Position numbers and translations under genes: made by a program. Below the pieces are notes generated by a model. The model made no database searches, was not told the DNA's origin, and saw only the letters and a program-made list of their open reading frames with translations. Shown in pieces: positions 24,902 to 33,100 of a stretch of DNA of 64,000 nucleotides (its first letter is position 1; every line of letters begins with the position of its first letter). Source of the DNA: Vibrio sp. qd031 (GTDB taxonomy: Bacteria > Pseudomonadota > Gammaproteobacteria > Enterobacterales > Vibrionaceae); contig NZ_JXQD01000036.1 of assembly GCF_002100145.1 (NCBI RefSeq), positions 1 to 64,000 of the forward strand, in the 5' to 3' direction.

Positions 24902-25597
24902 TCATACCGTAGCGCTTGCGCGGTTTAACGTTTCTAAATTGATGGTGCGTTTAAAAAGTGACTCTAAAGTAGGGTCATGAGAAACAAACACCAACGTAGA
25001 TTTAGATTGCTCTGCCTCTTCCATCAGCAGTTCGATAAATGCAGTACGGTTGTTAAAGTCTAAAGCAGAGGTGGGTTCATCGGCAATAATAAGCTCAGGC
25101 TGTCCAATCAAAGCTCTCGCTGCAGCGACACGCTGCTGCTGGCCGATACTCAGTTCAATCACCGGTTTATTTAATAATCCTTTAGGCAAGTGCAGGCGAT
25201 CCAGCAAATGTTCAGCTTGTTTTTCTGGTGCGCCTTCTACTGCTTGTTTTCGCTTGCTTGAAAAACGGCAAGGTAGCACGACATTTTCAATGACTGAAAG
25301 GTAAGGGAGTAGGTTAAATTGTTGAAAAATATAACCTAAATGATCAGCCCTGAACTTGTCTCTTTTACTTTGAGACAGCTCTGATAAAGAACAGTCTAAT
25401 ACTTGAACCTGACCTTGCTGCGCGATATTGATACCCGTTAGTAGACCTAGCAGAGTTGACTTTCCGCATCCACTTGGCCCCTTAATGAACAAATGCTCAC
25501 CGGCTACAACGTTAAGTGATTCTATCTGTAAAGTGGGAGCTTGCTCCGCCTGCCAACGAAACTCTACGTCGGTCAGGGAAATAATGGTATGACTCAT
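24902..25597 (-). CDS. ABC transporter ATP-binding protein of the zinc-uptake locus
   Basis: A 231-residue LolD/MacB-type ATPase. Walker A is GPSGCGKST, the Q-loop region is YIFQQFNLLPYL, the signature is LSIGQQQRVAAARAL (Ile instead of the first Gly of LSGGQ), Walker B is LIIADEPTSALD and the switch is VSHD. It pairs with the FtsX-like permease next to it. Together with ZrgA and the two small proteins it resembles the V. cholerae zinc-regulated zrg locus. Confidence 0.88.
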   Translation of the reverse strand: MSHTIISLTDVEFRWQAEQAPTLQIESLNVVAGEHLFIKGPSGCGKSTLLGLLTGINIAQQGQVQVLDCSLSELSQSKRDKFRADHLGYIFQQFNLLPYLSVIENVVLPCRFSSKRKQAVEGAPEKQAEHLLDRLHLPKGLLNKPVIELSIGQQQRVAAARALIGQPELIIADEPTSALDFNNRTAFIELLMEEAEQSKSTLVFVSHDPTLESLFKRTINLETLNRASATV

Positions 25598-25611
25598 AAT
25601 TGTCCTATAAG

Positions 25612-25636
25612 TAAAGCTGGGACTAGCCCAGCTTTA
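25612..25636. repeat. Intercistronic perfect hairpin between zrgA and the ATPase gene
   Basis: TAAAGCTGGG (25612-25621) and CCCAGCTTTA (25627-25636) form a perfect ten-base stem with a five-base loop. No T run follows on the minus strand, so it looks like a processing or stabilising hairpin or a weak attenuator. Such an element could let the binding protein be made in excess of the transporter. Confidence 0.6.
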
Positions 25637-25645
25637 TTCTCGAAA

Positions 25646-26362
25646 TTAGAAACTAAAACGAGGGCTATCTACTGTCAACTTGGTCGACGTTTGGATCTGA
25701 TCGGTTAGCAGATTTAACGTTATGGCTTGACTTGAGCCAAACTGAGTAAACCAGGTTGTTTCAATTTGATTGAGATTCTCGGGCTTATCACAGCTAAATT
25801 GGTATTGAACATTAAACTCGCCATGGCCATTTTCGTGGTCATGATCTGAATGGTCATCATGTTCATTGTGGTCATGGTGATCATGATCTGAATGGTCATC
25901 ATGTTCATTGTGGTCATGGTGATCATGATCTGAATGGTCATCATGTTCGTCGTGATCATCGTGATCATCGTGATCATCGTGGTCATGGTGATCGTGATCT
26001 GCATGGTCGTCATGATGGTCATCGTGAGCGTCTTCACCGCCTAAGGTGTGTGTTACGTCAGCGCTGATCAGTGTGCACTTAGCATTGCTATCCAGGACAA
26101 GTAATGTAGACCCGTTTTTGAGTGCGTCGACTGCTTGGTGAATCGCATGCTGTTGGTCGTGATTTGTTGGGGCATGTTCAAATCCAACCACGTCGGAACC
26201 TGGCGCTAAAATTTCGACCAAAACATCGCTTCCATCTTGAGCGATATTAAACTCTACTTGGCCATGAACGTGCGCTGCATGTTGGCGGAAAGAGTCGGCT
26301 TGCGCAACCCCAGAAAATGTCAGTGCGCTGAGAATGAGTGCGCTAAGCTTTGTATGTTGCAT
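25646..26362 (-). CDS. zrgA: ZrgA-type periplasmic zinc-binding protein (DUF2796), histidine-rich
   Basis: In V. cholerae, ZrgA is part of a zinc-uptake system that works beside ZnuABC. The 238-residue protein has a signal peptide (ending GVAQA) and an N-terminal domain with FRQHAAHVHGQVEFNIA. A central stretch of roughly 70 residues, about 105-175, is almost only His, Asp, Glu, Asn and Ser. A conserved C-terminal domain follows (FNVQYQFSC...). The His/Asp stretch is encoded by tandem DNA repeats. It is the second gene of the operon; a perfect hairpin separates it from the ATPase gene. Confidence 0.88.
   Translation of the reverse strand: MQHTKLSALILSALTFSGVAQADSFRQHAAHVHGQVEFNIAQDGSDVLVEILAPGSDVVGFEHAPTNHDQQHAIHQAVDALKNGSTLLVLDSNAKCTLISADVTHTLGGEDAHDDHHDDHADHDHHDHDDHDDHDDHDEHDDHSDHDHHDHNEHDDHSDHDHHDHNEHDDHSDHDHENGHGEFNVQYQFSCDKPENLNQIETTWFTQFGSSQAITLNLLTDQIQTSTKLTVDSPRFSF
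25841..25981. repeat. Tandem repeats inside zrgA (42-base and 9-base units)
   Basis: Two identical 42-base units (25841-25882 and 25883-25924) and the first 24 bases of a third (25925-25948) are joined to about three copies of a nine-base unit GTGATCATC (25949-25981). All keep the reading frame and encode His/Asp blocks. Such tracts change copy number by slippage, altering the number of metal-binding histidines without breaking the gene. Confidence 0.85.
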
Positions 26363-26386
26363 TGAGTGTTCTCCAAAAGTGTAAAT

Positions 26387-26722
26387 TCATGATGTGAATA
26401 AGTGAACAATTGCTCTTGGTGGATCTCTGGCACAAAATTTTTCGAGGCTAAGAATGACGGATTGAATCGGTAATGCGGGAATGATTTCATCGGTAAATTC
26501 TAGTGTAGGCAGTTCATACACTGTATTACCAAGCGCGTGTTGCAAATTGGCAAATAGCTCGCACTGATGCTCTTCGTGGTGATGAGGGTCGATATCCATT
26601 GAGTGGCTGACATTGGCATAGCCAGCCCAGAATAGAATAATGAGACTAAGCTTGACAGTATGCGACCACAAATTGGGTAGTTGTTGGTGTGATGGATACA
26701 TTCTTTCAGCTGAAAAGAGCAT
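26387..26722 (-). CDS. Small secreted or membrane protein of the zinc locus (DUF2607-like)
   Basis: A 111-residue protein of unknown function. It has one hydrophobic segment near residues 26-38 (LSLIILFWAGYANVS), read as a signal anchor or signal peptide. A possible metal-binding motif DPHHHEEHQC follows, then a helical C-terminal part. It is the first gene of the zrg-type operon, 25 bases upstream of zrgA. An alternative ATG at 26701 would shorten it by seven residues; neither start has a strong Shine-Dalgarno. The DUF2607 assignment is from memory. Confidence 0.6.
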   Translation of the reverse strand: MLFSAERMYPSHQQLPNLWSHTVKLSLIILFWAGYANVSHSMDIDPHHHEEHQCELFANLQHALGNTVYELPTLEFTDEIIPALPIQSVILSLEKFCARDPPRAIVHLFTS

Positions 26723-26734
26723 TGATTAGGGCAA

Positions 26735-26750
26735 TGTATCAAGTTTAACA
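26735..26750. promoter_or_regulatory. Weak Zur-like half-symmetric site upstream of the zinc operon
   Basis: TGTATC-AAGT-TTAACA shows the TGT...ACA spacing of a Zur operator core (TGTTAT...ATAACA) but with several mismatches. It lies just upstream of the operon's first gene. Zur control is expected from the locus; this particular site is a guess. Confidence 0.25.
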
Positions 26751-26763
26751 GTAAGTTGGGTAA

Positions 26764-26929
26764 TAATACCAACCAAAGCAATTACCTGATCATTCTTGCT
26801 GGTTAAAATCACTGATAACGGCGTTAAAGATTTTGTGGGTAGAACAATTACCTACGGCAATCTTTGCCTTGTTCTCAGCGATTTTTCCGTCGCAATATTC
26901 TGACCAGTTAATTACTTCGATTGGTATTA
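26764..26929. repeat. MITE-like long imperfect palindrome in the zinc operon promoter region
   Basis: The 166-base element starts TAATACCAA and ends TTGGTATTA. Its two halves match as inverted repeats along almost all of their length: outer arms CCAACCAAAGCAATTACCTG against the complement of the 3' end, inner arms AAAATCACTGATAAC, and AAAGATT (26826-26832)/AATCTTT (26859-26865), with a GTAG/CTAC hairpin at the centre. An 11-base flank AAGTTGGGTAA (26753-26763) is repeated inverted at 26949-26959. It contains no open frame and is non-autonomous. Confidence 0.8.
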
Positions 26930-27014
26930 GTGTCTTTTTCAGAAACTTTTACCCAACTTTTACCCAATCCTATTATTTAGAGGACGTTTTGAGTTTGGTA
27001 TTTAGCTGTGGTGG

Positions 27015-27566
27015 TTATAAGTTTTCGGAGACAAGTGCCATAACTTGAGCAATTTCAGACTCGTCAAGAGCACCTTCTTTCATCCACAAAATAGTGCCAT
27101 TTGCGTCTTGTACCGCAATGAATGAGTTTTCTTTTTGAAGTTCCCACGCTTTCGTAACGTTGCCTTTTGCATCGAGTACCATAGAAGACCAAAAGCTTTC
27201 GCGCTTACTGTCTTCAAGACTGCTCTTGACGAAACTGCCTGTGCCCCACATCGCATCATCTTGATTCACAATGGTTGTGGTTTGATACTTGTCTTCTGGA
27301 AATTTGGCTTCTGTGATGGCATCCATGAGAGGGGCATTCAGTGCTTTTGCGCTTTTACGACCGGCAATGATGTGAAGGACTCTTGTTTTGCCCAGCATTT
27401 GTTCACTGTCCCAAGACTTATAGGTGATTTTGTCACCATCAACAAACAGTTCTCCCTTGTCTGCGACCGTAACGGTGGGGGCTTTTTCACCAACAGAAAA
27501 AACGACCGCTTGGCTAGAAAATGAACAAAGGGAAAGGCTGAGTGCAGCCAAAAGTGAATACTTCAT
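27015..27566 (-). CDS. ytfJ: YtfJ family periplasmic protein
   Basis: Function not established; the fold is thioredoxin-like. The 183-residue protein has a signal peptide (MKYSLLAALSLSLCSFSSQA) and the family core VLHIIAGRKSAKALNAPLMD and TTTIVNQDDAMWGTGSFVKS, but no CxxC redox motif. It lies between the zinc operon and msrA, near tamAB and ytfP, as the homologous genes do in E. coli. Confidence 0.87.
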   Translation of the reverse strand: MKYSLLAALSLSLCSFSSQAVVFSVGEKAPTVTVADKGELFVDGDKITYKSWDSEQMLGKTRVLHIIAGRKSAKALNAPLMDAITEAKFPEDKYQTTTIVNQDDAMWGTGSFVKSSLEDSKRESFWSSMVLDAKGNVTKAWELQKENSFIAVQDANGTILWMKEGALDESEIAQVMALVSENL

Positions 27567-27650
27567 AAAGGGGTCCTTGTTTTATGGCATCGTCAAAAAT
27601 AGTAGCTTATACAAAAACTGGTCGGATGTTAAGTTTTTGTTAAAGTGCGT

Positions 27651-28277
27651 TTATATAAAACACACCCCAGTACCACCTAACCCGCAGTATCCGTTCGGGT
27701 TTTTGGCTAGATATTGTTGGTGATAATCGTCGGCAAAATAGTACTCTTTAGCGCATTGTATCTCGGTAGTGATAGGGGCTGCTTTGTTAGCTTGTTGGAG
27801 CGCCTGTTGATAGGCCTGCTTGGATTGGTTGGCAATCTCTAAATCTTGTTGATCGTGGGTGTACACGACTGAACGGTATTGGGTTCCGAGATCTCCACCT
27901 TGTCGCATACCTTGTGTTGGATCGTGGTTTTCCCAAAATACTGTCAGTAGATCGTCCAGTGAGGTTACTGTTGAGTCGTATACCACTCGGACAACTTCGG
28001 CATGCCCTGTACGTCCTGTACAGACTTCTTCATAAGTTGGGTTTGGCGTAAAACCACCACAGTAACCGACCGAGGTTGTGACAACCCCAGGTTGTTGCCA
28101 CATTAGGCGTTCAGCACCCCAAAAGCAGCCCATACCAATGATGATTTCTTTTAGAACACCGTCAGCCACAACGGCCATATCACTCTGATTCACAAAATGA
28201 ATTGGGTTAATTCTTTGAGCTTGGGTCCGTCCTACTAAAGCGTCTTTTTGAGACACTAGTTGTTGCTTGTCTTTCAT
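27651..28277 (-). CDS. msrA: Peptide methionine (S)-S-oxide reductase MsrA
   Basis: Repairs oxidised methionine. The 208-residue protein has the catalytic GMGCFWGAERL near residue 50, the family core GHAEVVRVVYD and DPTQGMRQGGDLGTQYRS, and the C-terminal resolving-cysteine region NPNGYCGLGGTGVCF. It is divergent from tamA, the same arrangement as in E. coli. Confidence 0.96.
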   Translation of the reverse strand: MKDKQQLVSQKDALVGRTQAQRINPIHFVNQSDMAVVADGVLKEIIIGMGCFWGAERLMWQQPGVVTTSVGYCGGFTPNPTYEEVCTGRTGHAEVVRVVYDSTVTSLDDLLTVFWENHDPTQGMRQGGDLGTQYRSVVYTHDQQDLEIANQSKQAYQQALQQANKAAPITTEIQCAKEYYFADDYHQQYLAKNPNGYCGLGGTGVCFI

Positions 28278-28419
28278 ATTAACATCCAGTTAACTGTGGT
28301 ATATTTTTTACCATCATTATCGATCCGATGAGCTTATGGTTGACGCAAGTGCAATCAGAGTCAAGCTATCTATTTCATTTAGGGATAAGTGTTCTTCAGA
28401 CATGGAAAAAGTGTCATAC

Positions 28420-30156
28420 ATGACAAGGTTGCTGCTCACCAGCATTCAAAAGAGGGTCATAACCTTGGTTGTAGTGCTTGGGTTGATGTCGGCACCGGTC
28501 GCCGCGAAAACCAAACTCAACATTGAAGGGTTAAAAGACGATCTAAAAAAGAATGTTGAGGTTTATCTCTCCGCGATAGAAGACAAAGACTATTCTACCT
28601 CGCTTAGATTTCAATCTAGGGTAGAGAGCACCGTTACCGAGGCGCTAAAAGCGTTGGGCTACTACGCGCCGACAATCGTTATCCAAGTTGATGAAGAGAA
28701 GGACGTTTTGACGTTTACGGTGGATATGGGTGAGCCAGTAACAATAGAAGAAGTCGACGTCGTCTTAGATGGAGAAGCGGGTCAAGATGTAGCCTTTCGT
28801 AATTTGCTGCAACAAAGTGCCGTACAAAAAGGGGCTGTTCTTAATCATGGCGACTATGACGCCCTAAAAAGCGGTATTCGCAATATGGCGCTGCGTAGAG
28901 GGTATTTTGATGGCACTTATACACTCTCCCGGTTAGAAGTGTCACCAGAAAGAAAGCAAGCCTTTGTGAGGCTGCATTACGCCAGTGGAATACGCTATAA
29001 CTTTGGCACGACCTTGGTACAAGGCAGTCAGATCGAAGAATCGAAAGTGCAATCGTTGATCCCGTATCAAGAAGGTCAGCCTTACCTGGCGTCCGATATT
29101 GGTAGTTTAAATCAAAACCTATCCAGCACCGGTTGGTTTGGTTCTATATATATTGAGCCCGATTTATCTCAAGTGGGTAAAGGACGGGATCTCCCGGTTA
29201 ACGTCCAGCTTTCTCCTCAATCAAAGAATCAGATTGAGACTGGTTTGGGTTACTCGACCGATGTTGGTATTCGAGGCACCCTAAAGTGGAAGAAACCATG
29301 GATCAACCGATTTGGTCACAGCTTTGACTCGAGCTTTCAGTTGTCACAACCAGAGCAAATCATCACCGTGGGGTATGAGATCCCGCTTGAAGACGTACTC
29401 AATGAGTACTATCGATTCGCCTATGGCATGAAGCATTTGGATAACCGAGATACCGAGAGTCTAGAGGCGACAGCTGCGGTTGAGCGTCACTGGCAGCTCG
29501 ATTCTGGGTGGCACCGCACGCTCTATCTCAAAGCGGTTCAAGAAGATTTCGAACAAGGCTCGCAAGACGACTCATTCTTTATGTTATTACCGGGTATTGC
29601 TTACTCTAAAACTCGCTCCCGTGGCGGTGCAATGCCCACGTGGGGGGACAAGCAGCGTGTCAGTGTTGAATACGGTGATGAAAACTTTTTCTCCGAAACT
29701 CAAGTATTGCGCCTATCTGGAAATACTACGTGGATCAGAAGCATTGGCTCTAACCATAGAGGGATTGCGCGCTTAGACGGCAGAAGTAATTTCACTGAAG
29801 ACGTTACAAGACTGCCACCATCTCTGCGTTACTTTGCTGGTGGTGATAATAATTTACGCGGTTATGGTTATGAATCCATAGCTCCTGTTGATGACGATGG
29901 GCAACTGATTGGTGCAAAGTATATGGTCACCAGTACTCTAGAGTACCAGTATCGGGTGTACGGTAATTGGTGGTTGGCAGCATTTGTGGATTATGGTGAT
30001 GCTTTTTCTGAAACCCCGGAGTGGAAAACCGGTACTGGAGTGGGCGTTAGATGGGCGTCGCCAATAGGACCGGTACGCCTGGACTTTGCATTGGGACTGG
30101 ATGCGCCTAAAGGCGATCAATTCCAGTTTCACTTCGGCATAGGACCTGAACTATGA
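28420..30156 (+). CDS. tamA: Translocation and assembly module subunit TamA (Omp85 family)
   Basis: TamA is the outer-membrane half of the TamAB envelope-spanning system. From the ATG at 28420 it has 578 residues (E. coli TamA 577): a signal peptide (LVVVLGLMSAPVAA), three POTRA domains (to about residue 260), and an Omp85 barrel that includes GGDNNLRGYGYESI and ends FHFGIGPEL. An in-frame ATG at 28336 would add 28 residues before the signal peptide and is unlikely. The stop overlaps the tamB start (ATGA). Confidence 0.93.
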   Translation: MTRLLLTSIQKRVITLVVVLGLMSAPVAAKTKLNIEGLKDDLKKNVEVYLSAIEDKDYSTSLRFQSRVESTVTEALKALGYYAPTIVIQVDEEKDVLTFTVDMGEPVTIEEVDVVLDGEAGQDVAFRNLLQQSAVQKGAVLNHGDYDALKSGIRNMALRRGYFDGTYTLSRLEVSPERKQAFVRLHYASGIRYNFGTTLVQGSQIEESKVQSLIPYQEGQPYLASDIGSLNQNLSSTGWFGSIYIEPDLSQVGKGRDLPVNVQLSPQSKNQIETGLGYSTDVGIRGTLKWKKPWINRFGHSFDSSFQLSQPEQIITVGYEIPLEDVLNEYYRFAYGMKHLDNRDTESLEATAAVERHWQLDSGWHRTLYLKAVQEDFEQGSQDDSFFMLLPGIAYSKTRSRGGAMPTWGDKQRVSVEYGDENFFSETQVLRLSGNTTWIRSIGSNHRGIARLDGRSNFTEDVTRLPPSLRYFAGGDNNLRGYGYESIAPVDDDGQLIGAKYMVTSTLEYQYRVYGNWWLAAFVDYGDAFSETPEWKTGTGVGVRWASPIGPVRLDFALGLDAPKGDQFQFHFGIGPEL

Positions 30157-33100
30157 CCGAACAATCAGAACCGTTAACCGACAACAGATCACAGCCCGAC
30201 AGCACTGCAGCAGACGTTGGCACTAAAAAGAAACGCTTATGGTGGCCCGTGCGTTGGCTGCTGAAGTCTTCGTTAGGGTTGATTATTTTAGTGATTTTGC
30301 TGGTGTTGCTTATAGGCGGACTGTTATTTACCAACCCTGGCCTTAAAACCATAGTGTGGGGGGCTCAAAAAGCGCTGCCGCAATTAAGCGTAGAAAACAG
30401 TGAAGGGGCATTGTTGAGGGAGTTTACTCTCACCAATGTTCGATTTAGTGATGAGTCACTTGGCGTCGATACCGAGTTTGGTCAACTGCAGTTAGGGGTA
30501 AATGTTGAGTGTGCTCTGCGTTTGTCGGTTTGCGTTGAAAAACTGGTGGCTAAGCAAGGCTACCTTAAACTGTTTGATACAGGGACACCTGTCGAGCCGG
30601 AGCCGGAACCTGAACCAGCAGATGACGATCCTTCGCTCATTTTTGTGCCTATTCCTATTGAAGTCGGATTGATTTCACTTGATGACATTGAGCTTGATCT
30701 TTTCGGTATTGGAATCGATTGGAACACATTACACACATCGGGTGGATTTTTTGGCAGTAAATTAACCCTGTTACCGAGCGCGATCTCTGGGCTGACACTG
30801 TCGCTTCCTTCCTCACAAGAAGAGCCTGCAACTGAATCTGCTGAAGCTGAGGTTGTGGAGTCTGGCCCAATCATCCTTCCAGATGTGTATATCCCTCTGA
30901 AGATAGACATTAAGCAGCTGGAGCTCACGCAATTTGAGTATCGAGCTGAAACACCGATTGTTGTGAATCGAGCAATGCTTATTGGGCAAGTCGGTGGGTA
31001 TGACATTGGTGTCGAGCAGTTTGAATTGGAGATGCCCGAAGTCGACGCGACTCTGCAAGGGGACATTCGCCTTGAAGCGGAGTATCCACTGGATCTTCAG
31101 GTGATTGCGACGGTGTTGCACCCAGAGTTGAAAGGTCAATCGGTGGATCTTTCAGTGAATAACTCTGTCGCCGATCTCGATTTAGATCTTACTTTATCTA
31201 ACCTTTTATCGGGCCACTTCGCAGGAAACCTACAACCCTTGGACCCTGTTTTACCGTTTGATCTTGCAATAAAAGAGGTTGACGCTTTTTGGCCGTTATT
31301 TAGCGAGCCAGAGTATCAAGCCAGCATATCGTCTTTGGTGACTAAAGGGAGCCTAGATGGATTCAGTATTGAACTTGTGGGCGCGGTAGATGGAACGGTT
31401 GTCCCCACTACAGAGTTGGATTTACGAGGAAGCGGTGATTTATCCCATATCGACCTAACTCAGCTTACGGTGGGGGTTTTAGGGGGAGAGATCCAAGGTA
31501 CTGCATCCGCAGATTGGTCAGCTCTGGTTAATTGGCAGGCCGAATTGGCGTTCGAGCAGCTTCAACCGGGGCTAGAATGGCCGGAAGCCGAAGGTGAAGT
31601 TAGTGGGCGCTTACGTACAGACGGCTCGTTAACAGAGGCTGGTGGGTGGCAAGTATCGCTGCCGCTGCTCGATATCGATGGAATATTGAGAGAGTATCCA
31701 CTAAACCTAGAAGGCTCTGTTGATGTGTCGGATGTGGCGGGCGCCGGAGAGTTATACGTCGATATCCCATCCTTGTCGTTAAGCCATGCTGATAATAGTG
31801 TCCAGGTGAGTGGCCAGCTCGATACGTTGTGGGATTTGGCGCTCAACTTGAACTTCGTGGATTTAGCGGCGAGCGTACCAGATGCTCAGGGGCGAATCCA
31901 AGGTGAGGTTTTGATAGGCGGTGCGTTAGAAGAGCCCACCTTACAGGTCGACCTCAATGTTAATCAGTTCGCTTTTAAAGACATCGCGACGCTAAATTCA
32001 TTGTCTTTGAAAGGTGATTTGACACCGTTGCCGTCACCCAGTGGCGATATCGCGTTAAAGGTTAACCAACTGCAGGTGAATCAACAAGAAATTGATAGCA
32101 TTGCGCTTGGGTTTGTTGGCTCTCAAGACCAGCATACATTGCGCTTAGATATTCAATCCGAGGTGCTATCTGGCGGGTTAAGCATTCGTGGTGGGTTAAA
32201 GCTCGAGCCTGATCTTAATTGGAGTGGCGCACTGTTTGATGCTCACTTTAAAACGTTACAAGGAGAGTGGCGTTTGGATCATGAGCCAAAATTGGGTTAC
32301 GACATGGCGACAAACATTGCTAATGTCGAGGCGCATTGTTGGCGACAAGCGCAATCCAAGGTTTGCTTAGACAACGACGTTGTTGCTGGAGAGTCTGGAG
32401 AGGCATCGCTTTCGGTTAATGAGTTTAACTTTGAGCAGTTGGCTGCATTTATCCCTAAAGGCACTGAATTGGATGGACTGTTTAATTTGCAGGCCCAAGC
32501 CAAATGGGCACCTGAGACCCCGATTGAAGCACAAGCAACGTTAACATTGCCAACCGGTAAGGTGACTCAGAAGCTTGAACCTGATTTGGTGGTTGGTTGG
32601 GAGCAAATGAGTGCCAAAGTCATGCTGGCGAATAATAATCTACGCAGCGAGTGGGCCATTGATTTGACCGAGAACGGACAAATAAAAGGCTACGCGAATT
32701 TGGATGATGTGTTGAATGACAGTCGAGACATTGACGCGAACATTGTTATCGAAGAGATCAACTTATCGCCTTTGCAACCACTGGTCGGCGAGTTTAGCCG
32801 GGTTGGCGCGTTGATTGAGTCTGACATTGCGCTAAAAGGGCCGATGTTAAAGCCAAAAGCCGAAGGCTATTTTGCGATCAATGATATGCAAGTTGCTGGT
32901 GACATAAGCCCTGTTGAAGTGAATAACGGTGAGCTTCGTGTTGATTTTACTGGGTATCAAGCCGCTCTTAACTCTCGCATAGATACTGCAGAGGGGAGCT
33001 TGGAGATTAAAGGTGAGGCCGATTGGACGGATACCGAGGACTGGTATACCAAGCTTAATATTTTTGCCGAAAAGTTGTTGGTGAGTGTCGAGCCAATTTT

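Noticed and set aside
25720..26037. Open frame in zrgA read in another phase, rich in Met and Thr
   Set aside because: It is a by-product of the His/Asp tandem repeats; the zrgA frame has a signal peptide and conserved ends.
26500..26781. Overlapping minus-strand frame reaching into the palindromic element
   Set aside because: It overlaps the small zinc-locus gene in a different frame, lacks family features and has no ribosome-binding site.
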